Shown: positions 1 to 7,487, numbered from the stretch's first letter. The stretch is 64,000 nucleotides of DNA from Candidatus Defluviilinea proxima (GCA_016721115.1 JADKIW010000001.1:4045501-4109500), one strand, 5' to 3'. Made by a program: numbers and translations. The notes: generated from the letters alone by a model not told the origin.

Positions 1-1465
1 TATGGGCAGAAAGAAGATTGGTGCGTTCATCATTGCTGGCACGCCTTTCGGCTTCCAGCCGTTCCATTTCCTTTTTGCCGTTCTCTTCTTTTTCCTCAGC
101 CTGTTTGAGTTGGCCTTCCAACTCTTCGCGCTTCAAACGTGCGTTTCCGTAGGCATCACTGGCTTCGCGTGCAAGGGTCTCAGCCGATTGAATCGTTTTG
201 CCTGCCGAATCCATACGTGCCTTCAACGATTCAAGGCGCGACTTTAATTCATCAAGACGTGCCTGTGCTTCGGCACGTTGTGTATTCCATTTTTCGATCT
301 GTTGACGAGCCGTTTGCAGCTTCTCTTCAAGAGAAACTCGCTCCACCTGACGCGACTGCAACGAATTCTGCACTTCTTCATATTGTTTCTGCGCTTCTTC
401 GTATTCTGTTTGGAGGCGCGCAACTTCCTGCTCCACTTCCACGAGGCGTTCACGGGCTACGCGTTCTTCGTCAGAGGCGCGATCCTGGTCGGCGATCACA
501 GAAGTCTGCGAGGCGATCAATGCACGGCGTCTTTCTTCCAATACAGCCAGTTCACGACTCACTTCTTCACGCTGACTGTGTAGTTCAGAAGACTCGCGGT
601 GCCATGTGTTCAGCTTGGTGCGCAATCCCGAAAGTCTCTCGCGGAAGGAGTTATATTCGGCCTGCGCCTTTGCATGTTCTTCACGAGTCTCTAGCAAGCG
701 AGCTTCCTGCGCCTTGACAACTTCGCGCGCATCGGTCAATTCCTGTTGCGCTTTGTGCCAGTGATACCCGTACCACTCGCGCAGAATGATCTTCAAATCA
801 GCTTGCGCACGCAAATATTCCGAAGCACGTTTAGCCTGACGTTCCAAACTCCGCAAACGCGGTTCCAGCTCAGACATAATATCCAAAACGCGTTCGAGGT
901 TGCGCATGGTAGTTTCAAGTCGCTTCAATGCGTCTTCGCGGCGTGTACGATACAAACCTACGCCCGCCGCTTCTTCGAACAACTTGCGGCGTTCTTCCGC
1001 CTTCAAGGCCAGCGACGCGTCCACAAGTCCCTGCCCCATGATGGTGTAGGTGCGGTCTGCCAAACCTGAGGCAGAAAGCAATTCATTCAAATCGCGCAAA
1101 CGGACTTGTTGATTGTTGAGTAAATAATCGTTATGGCCATCACGATACGCGCGGCGCGTCATAGCCACTTCCGTAAAGTCCACAGGAAGCCAGCCATTCG
1201 TGTTGTCGAACTCAATATGAGCCGAAGCCATACTGGCACGCGCGCGATGCTCGGAGCCATTGAAGATCATGTCTTCCGTCTTCTTGCCGCGCAACAGCGC
1301 ATAGGACTGTTCGCCCAACACCCAGCGAAGCGCATCCGCGATGTTCGATTTGCCCGAACCGTTCGGCCCGACAATGGCAGTGATTCCGCTCGCGAACTCA
1401 AAGCTGGTCTTTGATGCGAACGTTTTATAACCTTGTAATTCCAGAGATTTTAGGCGAAGAGGCAT
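1..1465 (-). CDS. smc: Chromosome segregation ATPase SMC, N-terminal part (runs off window)
   Basis: SMC organises and segregates chromosomes as an ATP-driven DNA-binding dimer. The ATG at 1465 opens a reading frame starting MPLRLKSLELQGYKTFASKT, with the Walker A loop GPNGSGKS at about residues 32-39 and the conserved NIADALRWVLGEQS that follows it in SMC heads. The frame then becomes charged and heptad-like (the last visible codons read RLEAERRASNDERTNLL), as expected for the first coiled-coil arm. I checked the frame at both ends of the visible segment. About 488 codons are visible; hinge, second coil and C-terminal head lie outside the window. The gene follows rnc on the same strand with a 43-base gap, a common rnc-smc pairing. 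Confidence 0.93.
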   Translation of the reverse strand, partial: MPLRLKSLELQGYKTFASKTSFEFASGITAIVGPNGSGKSNIADALRWVLGEQSYALLRGKKTEDMIFNGSEHRARASMASAHIEFDNTNGWLPVDFTEVAMTRRAYRDGHNDYLLNNQQVRLRDLNELLSASGLADRTYTIMGQGLVDASLALKAEERRKLFEEAAGVGLYRTRREDALKRLETTMRNLERVLDIMSELEPRLRSLERQAKRASEYLRAQADLKIILREWYGYHWHKAQQELTDAREVVKAQEARLLETREEHAKAQAEYNSFRERLSGLRTKLNTWHRESSELHSQREEVSRELAVLEERRRALIASQTSVIADQDRASDEERVARERLVEVEQEVARLQTEYEEAQKQYEEVQNSLQSRQVERVSLEEKLQTARQQIEKWNTQRAEAQARLDELKSRLESLKARMDSAGKTIQSAETLAREASDAYGNARLKREELEGQLKQAEEKEENGKKEMERLEAERRASNDERTNLLSAH

Positions 1466-1508
1466 AAGATGATTTTCAATTTACGATTCAGATTTTGGAT
1501 TTACTTGT

Positions 1509-2225
1509 TTATTTATAAGATATCCCAAGAGCTTCGAGCGCAGTTTGTGCAGCGATGCGGGCGGCAACCTGTTTACTAGCGCCGTGCCCTCTGCCATATG
1601 CCACACCTTGAATGCGGGCTTCCACCTCAAACACCTTGGCATGGTCTGGGCCTGAAGAGGAGATCGTCACGTACTGTGGAGTTCCCATCTTCTCTGCCTG
1701 TGCCCATTCTTGCAAACGACTTTTGGGATCCTGTATTTCATCAAGGATGTAGTCCTGCACATCGTTCAGAATGGGATTCACGAACGCTTCGACCGCCTTT
1801 AGGCCTGCATCCAGATACAAGGCACCGACCAACGCCTCAAATGTGGATCCCAATAAACCATCGCGGTCACTGCCCCCCGAAGAGGCTTCTCCATGACCGA
1901 GACGCAGAGCGTGTCCCAAGTCGATGCGGCGTGCAAAGTTCGCGAGCTGGTCATTGCGGACGATGGCCGAGCGGATCTTCGTCAAGTCACCTTCGGGCAT
2001 TTCAGGGAAACGATTGTATGCCCACGCCCCGACAATAAAATCAAGAACGGCATCGCCTAGAAACTCGAGCCGTTCATTATCTTCCAACGCCCCGACGTTC
2101 TCGTTTACAAATGAACGATGCGTGAGAGCACGTGTCAGAAGAGATAAATCTGAAAAGGACAGATTCAACCGTCGGTTAAGGTCAGAGGCGGATTCTGGGT
2201 CCCGTGGGGTAAAGTCATTTGCCAT
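1509..2225 (-). CDS. rnc: Ribonuclease III
   Basis: RNase III cleaves double-stranded RNA in rRNA maturation and mRNA decay. The signature NERLEFLGDAVLDFIV holds the catalytic Glu/Asp cluster, and GSTFEALVGALYLDAG is the second conserved acidic block. The C-terminal ~75 residues (DPKSRLQEWAQ onward, ending KQVAARIAAQTALEALG) are a dsRNA-binding domain. Total about 238 residues is a normal length. I chose ATG at 2225 (MANDFTPRDPE); an in-frame TTG two codons upstream at 2231 is possible. It is followed by smc and sits head-to-head with the aldo/keto reductase gene, sharing the short region 2226-2302. Confidence 0.95.
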   Translation of the reverse strand: MANDFTPRDPESASDLNRRLNLSFSDLSLLTRALTHRSFVNENVGALEDNERLEFLGDAVLDFIVGAWAYNRFPEMPEGDLTKIRSAIVRNDQLANFARRIDLGHALRLGHGEASSGGSDRDGLLGSTFEALVGALYLDAGLKAVEAFVNPILNDVQDYILDEIQDPKSRLQEWAQAEKMGTPQYVTISSSGPDHAKVFEVEARIQGVAYGRGHGASKQVAARIAAQTALEALGISYK

Positions 2226-2247
2226 ATCCAATTCTTGAGCGGGCAGA

Positions 2248-2279
2248 ATTGTATCATGACTATAGTTTTAAGATACAAT
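2248..2279. promoter_or_regulatory. Symmetric divergent promoter region between rnc and the aldo/keto reductase gene
   Basis: ATTGTATC at 2248-2255 and GATACAAT at 2272-2279 form an 8-base inverted repeat. Each arm contains a TACAAT -10 hexamer, reading outward on opposite strands. Predicted starts near 2286 (plus) and 2241 (minus) suit the ATGs at 2303 and 2225. Each -35 region would overlap the opposite -10, so the two promoters may exclude one another. This is inferred from sequence only. Confidence 0.45.
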
Positions 2280-2302
2280 CAGCCGAATTTCACGGAGGAA
2301 CA

Positions 2303-3235
2303 ATGTCTGAGGTCAGTAACGAGACAAGGTTTTTGCACGCGGTGGAGATGGGATTGGGTGCCTGGCAGTGGGGAGATCGAATGGTCTGGCAATATGGACA
2401 GAACTATGGCGATCAAGATGTTCATGATGCTTTCAATGCATCTATTGATGAGGGAATACGTTTTATAGATACGGCTGAAATCTATGGCAATGGACTTTCA
2501 GAACGGTTGCTTGGCAAGTTCATCAAGGAAACTGATCAACCAGTGTTGATCGCAACCAAGTACGCCACACTTCCATGGAGATTCACAAGCTCCTTCGTTC
2601 CTCGTGCATTGAAAGGAAGTCTTGAGCGTATCGGCGTGGAAAGCGTGGACTTGTATCAAGTCCATTGGCCTTCACCCCTCATGAGCGTTGACCGTTTGAT
2701 GGACGGCATGGCCGCCTGTGTAAAAGAGGAGCTAACGCGTACTGTTGGGGTATCGAACTTCAATCAAACACGTATGTTGACAGCTTATTCTGCGCTTGCC
2801 CGCCAGAATATTCCACTGGCATCCAATCAGGTACATTTCAGTTTGCTGAACAAGTCGGCAGAAAAGAACGGCCTGCTGGCAAGATGCAAAGAATTAGGCG
2901 TGCGCCTGATCTCATACAGCCCACTGGAAAAAGGATTATTGGCAGGAAAGTACAACGCCAACAATCCCCCACCCGGAACTCGCGCAAGCAGATACGCGGG
3001 TCTGCTCTCCAAAATCGAACCGCTCATCAAACTGATGACATTGATCGGACAAGACCACGGCGGGAAATCAAATGCACAAGTCGCTTTGAATTGGACGATC
3101 TGCAAAGGCACACTCCCGATCCCCGGCGCAAAGAATGTGAAACAGGCGCAAGAAAACGCTGGCGCACTTGGCTGGAAGCTTACCGAAGAAGATGTAGCCA
3201 AGCTTGACGAAGCAAGCGACCAAATATCCGAATAA
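2303..3235 (+). CDS. Aldo/keto reductase
   Basis: A cytosolic NAD(P)H-dependent oxidoreductase with the AKR TIM-barrel fold, 310 residues. Motifs visible: GLGAWQWG near the N-terminus; FIDTAEIYGNGLSERLLGKF containing the catalytic Asp and Tyr; the catalytic Lys in LIATKYATLP; DLYQVHWPSP with the catalytic His; GVSNFNQ; and the cofactor-binding end region TLPIPGAKNVKQAQENAGALGW. The ATG at 2303 has a strong Shine-Dalgarno (GGAGGA, 2294-2299); upstream in-frame codons are not needed. The substrate cannot be told from sequence. It is monocistronic and ends at a bidirectional terminator. Confidence 0.9.
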   Translation: MSEVSNETRFLHAVEMGLGAWQWGDRMVWQYGQNYGDQDVHDAFNASIDEGIRFIDTAEIYGNGLSERLLGKFIKETDQPVLIATKYATLPWRFTSSFVPRALKGSLERIGVESVDLYQVHWPSPLMSVDRLMDGMAACVKEELTRTVGVSNFNQTRMLTAYSALARQNIPLASNQVHFSLLNKSAEKNGLLARCKELGVRLISYSPLEKGLLAGKYNANNPPPGTRASRYAGLLSKIEPLIKLMTLIGQDHGGKSNAQVALNWTICKGTLPIPGAKNVKQAQENAGALGWKLTEEDVAKLDEASDQISE

Positions 3236-3266
3236 ACAAAACGCCCGCGAAATTCGCGGGCGTTCT
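3236..3266. terminator. Bidirectional intrinsic terminator
   Basis: A near-perfect palindrome (AACGCCCGCGAA at 3240-3251 with its complement up to 3264) lies between two convergent genes. On the minus strand it is followed by TTTTGTTTATT, making it a good terminator for the membrane-protein gene that ends at 3289. On the plus strand the T run is poor. Confidence 0.7.
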
Positions 3267-3288
3267 TCATGCAAAAATTTAGTAGAGT

Positions 3289-3663
3289 TTATTTCATCTT
3301 CGGTTGAAGGAAGAGTAAGAACACATATCCCAAACCAAAGAGAACTTCCACGATCACAGCGATCCATCCGTTCGCGCGAACAACGCCACCCGCCACCCCA
3401 ACGATGGTGACGATCAAGCCAATCACGGTGCCTGCCAGGGCTCCCATACCGATACCTTTTTGCGCCGCTTCTGCATCCTTGGCAAACCACAAGACCAATC
3501 CCAAAGAAGCTAACGCCGCACCAACCACACGGGAAAGGAAGATTTCAGGTACACGCGCATCCATTTTCAATTGCGACAATATCAAAGTGGGGGCAAAGAC
3601 CAAGACCAACCCTAGCGCCAGAACAACGATCGCATTTAAAACGAACAATACTTTGTAACTCAT
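3289..3663 (-). CDS. Small hydrophobic membrane protein, unknown function
   Basis: Predicted 124-residue integral membrane protein with four hydrophobic segments: VLFVLNAIVVLALGLVLVF; the stretch around VVGAALASLGLVLWFA; GALAGTVIGLIVTIVGVAGG; and IAVIVEVLFGLGYVFLLF. The ATG at 3663 is preceded by CAGGAGAG, a good ribosome site; the in-frame codons upstream to 3720 lack one. I recognise no family with certainty. The layout (short loop with KMDARVPEIFLSR between TM1 and TM2) is reminiscent of small uncharacterised membrane proteins, but I assign no function. Monocistronic. Confidence 0.75.
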   Translation of the reverse strand: MSYKVLFVLNAIVVLALGLVLVFAPTLILSQLKMDARVPEIFLSRVVGAALASLGLVLWFAKDAEAAQKGIGMGALAGTVIGLIVTIVGVAGGVVRANGWIAVIVEVLFGLGYVFLLFLQPKMK

Positions 3664-3897
3664 GTTTCTCTCCTGTTGAAATATGGTTTGTATTACAAAA
3701 ACAATATACAACAACTCCAAATGAATTGGAAGTAATTACGATGAATCAACCTTACATCTACTTAACGGCTATGATCAACGCGACAAAACGCATCTCACAT
3801 GGACCTTCTGCCTGCCCAACATCTTCAAGTATTTTACACTCTGACACATTGTTCCTTCTTATATTAAAATAAAATATCTCACCAAAGGAGAGTAATT

Positions 3898-4314
3898 ATG
3901 GAAATATTCTCACTTATCATGGGCTTCATTGGTATCGCTGGCGGAATCTGTGCCGCCATCTTGCCATTGATATTTCTTGTTATCTTTGGCATTTTTATCT
4001 ATCGTCGCAATCAACAAGGGAGTGCCGCCAAACAAGCCGCGCAAAGTTGGCCTGCCACTACAGGCACAGTTCTTATGTCCAGCGTGCAATCCAAACGGAC
4101 CGGGACCAGCATATCCTTTTATCCCGTTGTCGTTTATCAATATACAGTCAATGGACAGTCTTATCAAAGCCAACACATCAAGGCCGGCGAGCAATTCTTC
4201 AACATACGTATCATAGGAGATGCAGAAGCAACCGTCCGCCGATATCCAAACGGCGCACAGGTAACTGTTTATTACAACCCAGCGAATCCCACAGAATCAG
4301 TTCTGGAAAGATGA
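3898..4314 (+). CDS. DUF3592-type membrane protein
   Basis: A 138-residue protein with one or two N-terminal hydrophobic segments (residues ~5-35, IAGGICAAILPLIFLVIFGIFIY). A soluble domain follows with the DUF3592 pattern: WPATTGTVLMSS, then a beta-rich stretch YPVVVYQYTVNGQSYQSQ and the ending VTVYYNPANPTESVLER. The function of DUF3592 is not known. It starts at the ATG after AAAGGAGAG (RBS, spacing about 6). It stands alone, just upstream of the aspS control region, with which it shares no obvious link. Confidence 0.8.
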   Translation: MEIFSLIMGFIGIAGGICAAILPLIFLVIFGIFIYRRNQQGSAAKQAAQSWPATTGTVLMSSVQSKRTGTSISFYPVVVYQYTVNGQSYQSQHIKAGEQFFNIRIIGDAEATVRRYPNGAQVTVYYNPANPTESVLER

Positions 4315-4324
4315 CATGCCCGTA

Positions 4325-4364
4325 GGGTATAAAAATACCCACGAAGTATGAGTTGTGCTATAAT
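4325..4364 (+). promoter_or_regulatory. Extended -10 promoter of the aspS leader, with an upstream palindrome
   Basis: TGC-TATAAT at 4356-4364 is a consensus extended -10 element. Transcription would begin near 4371, only about four bases before the leader-peptide ATG at 4375. No good -35 is present, as expected of extended -10 promoters. The -35 region is instead overlapped by the inverted repeat GGGTAT-AAAA-ATACCC (4325-4340), a possible operator or the end of the upstream gene's transcript. Confidence 0.7.
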
Positions 4365-4374
4365 CCGCGACACG

Positions 4375-4455
4375 ATGTATACCAGCATCCAATTTGCCAA
4401 TAATAATAACGATAATGACGATCCCCGAATCGTTGAGCGAAGCTTTGCTGGTTGA
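4375..4455 (+). CDS. aspS leader peptide with Asn/Asp codon run (attenuator peptide)
   Basis: A 26-codon ORF starting at the ATG right after the predicted transcription start and ending with TGA at 4453-4455; translation MYTSIQFANNNNDNDDPRIV and six more residues. Codons 9-16 (4399-4422) read AAT AAT AAT AAC GAT AAT GAC GAT, that is Asn4-Asp-Asn-Asp2. It lies upstream of aspartyl-tRNA synthetase and is followed 21 bases later by a rho-independent terminator. This is the layout of ribosome-mediated transcription attenuation. The residue choice matches both products expected of a non-discriminating AspRS, Asp-tRNA(Asp) and the precursor of Asn-tRNA(Asn). No Shine-Dalgarno is present, so translation would be of leaderless type. 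Confidence 0.8.
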   Translation: MYTSIQFANNNNDNDDPRIVERSFAG

Positions 4456-4515
4456 CGAATAAATCAAGTCGAAACCAAATCGCCCGACGCAAATGCGAAG
4501 GGCGATTTTATTTTA
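4429..4515 (+). promoter_or_regulatory. Transcription attenuator (terminator and alternative antiterminator) of aspS
   Basis: Terminator: AAATCGCCC (4477-4485) pairs with GGGCGATTT (4500-4508), with an inner CGC/GCG, followed by TTTTATTTTAT. Alternative fold: GCGA (4437-4440) with TCGC (4480-4483) and TGGTT (4449-4453) with AACCA (4473-4477), which captures part of the terminator's 5' arm. A protecting pair AACGAT (4408-4413, inside the Asn/Asp run) with ATCGTT (4429-4434) would keep the antiterminator from forming unless a stalled ribosome covers it. Pairings were drawn by hand and no energies were computed. Confidence 0.7.
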
Positions 4516-4531
4516 TCTAGACCACATGCAT

Positions 4532-4627
4532 AGACCTGACAGGTTTCATCGTGAGATGGATCTGTTGGAACGGTTGCAAACAAAAACTATTCAATTGATC
4601 AGACTCGTTTGAAAACCTGTCAGGTCT
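4532..4627. repeat. Short element with perfect 15-bp inverted ends in the aspS leader
   Basis: AGACCTGACAGGTTT (4532-4546) and its exact reverse complement (4613-4627) bound a 96-base segment just upstream of the aspS ribosome site. The arms also match the stem of the asnS terminator (22237-22271). It could be a miniature repeat element or a large second hairpin in the leader; a TTTTT run follows at 4634-4638. Confidence 0.6.
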
Positions 4628-4651
4628 CATCACTTTTTCGGAGAAGCACTT

Positions 4652-6415
4652 ATGTATAGAACACACACTTGCGGGGAACTACGCCCCACACACGTAGGAC
4701 AAACTGTCACACTGGCGGGTTGGGTTCATCGTCGTCGTGACCATGGCGGGGTGGCCTTTTTTGATCTGCGCGATCGTGCAGGTCTGGTGCAGATCACCAT
4801 CAACCCAGATATTGCCAAAGAGTCATTGGATATTACATCTAATGTCCGCATGGAATGGGTCTTGCAGATCGAAGGCACCGTGCAATTGCGCCCCACTGGG
4901 ATGGCAAACCCAAAGATGAAGACAGGCGAGATCGAAGTCATTGCTACTTCAGTCACAGTGCTTAATCCATCGAAGACACCGCCTTTTATGATCAACGGCG
5001 AGAACGATCTCCCTGAAGAGAATGCCCGCCTCAAATATCGTTATCTCGACCTGCGCCGTGAACGCATGACACGCAATATGGTTTTGCGCCACAAGGTCAT
5101 CAAGTTTATGCGTGACTATCTCGACAAACAAGGCTTCATCGAGATCGAAACACCGATCATGTTCAAAGCGACCCCCGAAGGCGCACGAGACTATCTTGTC
5201 CCATCCCGTCTCAACCCAGGACAGTTCTACGCCTTGCCGCAGTCGCCTCAGCAGTTGAAGCAATTGCTTATGGTCGCAGGCATGGACAAGTATTTCCAGA
5301 TCGCGCGTTGCTTCCGTGATGAAGACCTGCGTGGCGACCGTCAGCCTGAGTTCACACAGCTCGACCTTGAGATGTCATATGTGCATCGGGACGATGTGTT
5401 GGCATTGGTCGAAGGCTTGTTCACGGAAATGCTTCCTGCCGTGGCTCCACAGAAGAAATTGCTTTCTTCGCCGTGGATGAAAATCCCGTATCTTGAAGCC
5501 TTGGACAAATACGGCTCCGATAAGCCCGACCTGCGCTTCGGCATGGAATTGATGAACGTGAGCGATGTGTTTGCCAAGAGCGAATTCAAAGTGTTCCAGT
5601 CCGCGTTGGAATCAGGTGGCGTGATCAAGTGTATCGTCGCGCCCAAGTCAGCGGACATGTCTCGCAAGGAACTGGATGCGCTCACAGAAGTGGCGAAGTC
5701 GTTTGGGGCAAAGGGAATGCCCTATTTGGCAGTGACAGCCGAAGGCGTGAAAGGAAGCGTGGCAAAGTTCGTAAGTGAGGCAGAGGTCGAGGCGTTGAAA
5801 TCCAAAACGGGAGCAGGAGTCGACGATCTCATCGTCTTCGCAACTGATACAAAAGCCGTTGCCAACAAAACGCTCGGCGGGCTACGTCTGTGGTTCCGCG
5901 ACAAATTAGATTTGGCGGACAAGGACATGATGGCGTTCGCGTGGGTCGTGGACTTCCCGTTCTTTGCATACAACGAAGAAGAGAAAAAATGGGAGTCGGA
6001 ACATCACCCGTTCACGATGCCGAAATTGAGCGACCTAGATAAGTTCGACACCGACCCTGGCGCTGTGATGTCTGATGCGTATGACATGGTGTGCAACGGC
6101 TACGAGACCGCTTCGGGCTCGATAAGAATTCACCGCCGCGACATCCAGATGAAAATGTTCCAGATGCTTGGCTTGAGCGATGAGGATATTCAGGCAAAGT
6201 TTGGGCACATGCTCGAAGCATTCGAATATGGCGCACCTCCACATGGTGGCATGGCCCCAGGCATTGACCGTCTCGTGATGTTGCTTGCGGACGAACCCAA
6301 CATCCGTGAAGTGATCGCCTTCCCGAAGAATCAGGCTGGACGCGATGTGATGGCGGATGCGCCATCGGAAGTCGAGCCGAAACAGTTGAAAGAATTACAT
6401 ATCAAGTTCGAATAA
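4652..6415 (+). CDS. aspS: Aspartyl-tRNA synthetase, probably non-discriminating
   Basis: Class II synthetase of the bacterial type, 587 residues. An OB-fold anticodon-binding domain (about 1-100) is followed by the catalytic core with motif 2 (FRDEDLRGDRQPEFTQLDLE), the bacterial GAD insertion (about 290-410) and motif 3 (GIDRLVMLL). Residue 31 in RRRDHGGV is His, which in studied bacterial AspRSs marks the non-discriminating form that charges both tRNA(Asp) and tRNA(Asn). With GatCAB encoded just downstream, this fits the indirect Asn-tRNA route, although asnS is also present at 20890. The start follows a GGAG-type site and the attenuator described upstream. The gene heads the aspS-gat locus. 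Confidence 0.96.
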   Translation: MYRTHTCGELRPTHVGQTVTLAGWVHRRRDHGGVAFFDLRDRAGLVQITINPDIAKESLDITSNVRMEWVLQIEGTVQLRPTGMANPKMKTGEIEVIATSVTVLNPSKTPPFMINGENDLPEENARLKYRYLDLRRERMTRNMVLRHKVIKFMRDYLDKQGFIEIETPIMFKATPEGARDYLVPSRLNPGQFYALPQSPQQLKQLLMVAGMDKYFQIARCFRDEDLRGDRQPEFTQLDLEMSYVHRDDVLALVEGLFTEMLPAVAPQKKLLSSPWMKIPYLEALDKYGSDKPDLRFGMELMNVSDVFAKSEFKVFQSALESGGVIKCIVAPKSADMSRKELDALTEVAKSFGAKGMPYLAVTAEGVKGSVAKFVSEAEVEALKSKTGAGVDDLIVFATDTKAVANKTLGGLRLWFRDKLDLADKDMMAFAWVVDFPFFAYNEEEKKWESEHHPFTMPKLSDLDKFDTDPGAVMSDAYDMVCNGYETASGSIRIHRRDIQMKMFQMLGLSDEDIQAKFGHMLEAFEYGAPPHGGMAPGIDRLVMLLADEPNIREVIAFPKNQAGRDVMADAPSEVEPKQLKELHIKFE

Positions 6416-6438
6416 TATAAACAACAGAAAGGTAAACC

Positions 6439-6660
6439 ATGAACATAAAGGAATTGATCATCAATAAGACAGCAAAGTTTGCATACTGCACCGATGGAGC
6501 GCTGTGGTATGAAGTTGATGATTTTCGTTTCCCTGTTCCGTTTACCGATACTGTTGGCGCATGTTTCATGCCTCAGCACAAAGCGATCAATTTGATGCGC
6601 TGGATCAGAAAGCAATTGGAAGAGATCGAATCTCAAAGAAGCGCTCAGGCAACAAACTAG
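6439..6660 (+). CDS. Small protein of unknown function upstream of mazF-like toxin
   Basis: A 73-residue soluble protein beginning MNIKELIINKTAKFAYCTDG, with the striking segment ALWYEVDDFRFPVPFTD and a C-terminal amphipathic helix (INLMRWIRKQLEEIESQ). The RBS AGAAAGG precedes the ATG. It ends 11 bases before the MazF-type gene, the spacing of a toxin-antitoxin pair. It has no recognisable ribbon-helix-helix or AbrB DNA-binding motif, so an antitoxin role rests on position only. I do not recognise a named family. Confidence 0.7.
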   Translation: MNIKELIINKTAKFAYCTDGALWYEVDDFRFPVPFTDTVGACFMPQHKAINLMRWIRKQLEEIESQRSAQATN

Positions 6661-6671
6661 GTGAAACGCGG

Positions 6672-7013
6672 ATGGGTGTCAATCAAGGCGATCTGTTTTG
6701 GGTTTCGCCGAGCGAAACAAATAAAATAGAATCTGATTACACTCATCCACATGTAATCGTTCAGGCAGAAGCGGACAGATTGACTGTTTGCGCACTGACG
6801 TCAAACCTAAAACGCGCAAAAGAACCTGGAAATGTACTGCTTGATGAAGGCGAAGCTAATCTACCCAGGCAAAGTGTGATCGTGGTCTCGCAAGTGTCTA
6901 CGATGGATAAGTCACAGTTAGGCGAATATATCGGGACGTTAAGCGAAGAACGAGTTCATCAAGTGCTGGCTGGAATGCGGTTTTTGCAGGCAATGATGCA
7001 ACATCACGAATAA
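6672..7013 (+). CDS. PemK/MazF-type endoribonuclease toxin
   Basis: A 113-residue protein with the MazF fold signature. GDLFWVSPSE is the first beta strand, where usual members have GDIxxVxL. HPHVIVQ, TVCALTSNLKRAKEPGNVLL and the C-terminal VSQVSTMDKSQLGEYIGTL also match the family. Known members cut mRNA at short motifs; the typical basic/Thr catalytic site maps to the TSNLKR region. The start is ATG at 6672, in a sensible distance from the preceding gene. It lies inside the aspS-gatC interval and may be co-transcribed with aspS. Confidence 0.85.
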   Translation: MGVNQGDLFWVSPSETNKIESDYTHPHVIVQAEADRLTVCALTSNLKRAKEPGNVLLDEGEANLPRQSVIVVSQVSTMDKSQLGEYIGTLSEERVHQVLAGMRFLQAMMQHHE

Positions 7014-7015
7014 AA

Positions 7016-7168
7016 ATCGGTGGTTGAGCGCAAGCAGTCGAAACCACCACTAAGTAAAGAAACTCTTGTTACAAAATTACTTTTGAAACTTGTTGGTTTC
7101 GATACGGCGGTGGAGGCTAGTAACCTCACAAAGGTTCATTGATTTCCGCCGCCTACTCAACCACCGAT
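7016..7168. repeat. REP-like palindromic element between mazF-like gene and gatC
   Basis: Perfect 13-base inverted ends, ATCGGTGGTTGAG (7016-7028) and CTCAACCACCGAT (7156-7168), enclose a second inverted pair: TCGAAACCA near 7037 and TGGTTTCGA near 7100. The combination of GGTGGTTGAG and CGAAACCACC resembles dispersed REP-type palindromes found in many bacterial genomes. No coding potential was seen. Confidence 0.65.
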
Positions 7169-7180
7169 CAAAGAGGTTAT

Positions 7181-7480
7181 ATGACACAAACCATAGACAC
7201 CAAAACCGTAAAGCATGTAGCATTCCTCGTCCGTCTTGGGATCTCCGAAGAGGAAGCGGAAAAGTTCAGCGGACAGTTCTCGTCCATCATTGACTACTTC
7301 AACATGCTCAATGAAGTGGACACGACGGATGTCCCGCCTGCTTCGGATATCGCTAACGCTGAGAATGTTCTGCGTGAAGACGTGGTCAAACCGTCCATGA
7401 GCCACGAAGAATTTATCAAGAACGCTCCAAGATCAGAGCGTGGATATGTCAAAGTCCCGACCGTTTTGGGAGACGAGTAA
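7181..7480 (+). CDS. gatC: Asp-tRNA(Asn)/Glu-tRNA(Gln) amidotransferase subunit C
   Basis: GatC wraps around the GatA-GatB interface and stabilises the amidotransferase. It is 99 residues, normal for the family, with the diagnostic N-terminal helix VKHVAFLVRLGISEEEAEKFS and the middle segment IIDYFNMLNEVDTTDVPP. The C-terminus YVKVPTVLGDE is typical. ATG 7181 is preceded by AAAGAGG; this start fits the family's length better than upstream codons that lie inside the repeat element. gatA follows after a 113-base gap filled by another repeat. Confidence 0.93.
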   Translation: MTQTIDTKTVKHVAFLVRLGISEEEAEKFSGQFSSIIDYFNMLNEVDTTDVPPASDIANAENVLREDVVKPSMSHEEFIKNAPRSERGYVKVPTVLGDE

Positions 7481-7487
7481 AGATATG

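Noticed and set aside
139..717. Long plus-strand ORF opposite smc
   Set aside because: It is antisense to the intact SMC frame, which has clear head and coiled-coil sequence; the plus frame shows no domain.
4315..4651. T-box riboswitch before aspS
   Set aside because: No T-box sequence (AGGGTGGNACCGCG-like) is present; the leader-peptide attenuator explains the region better.
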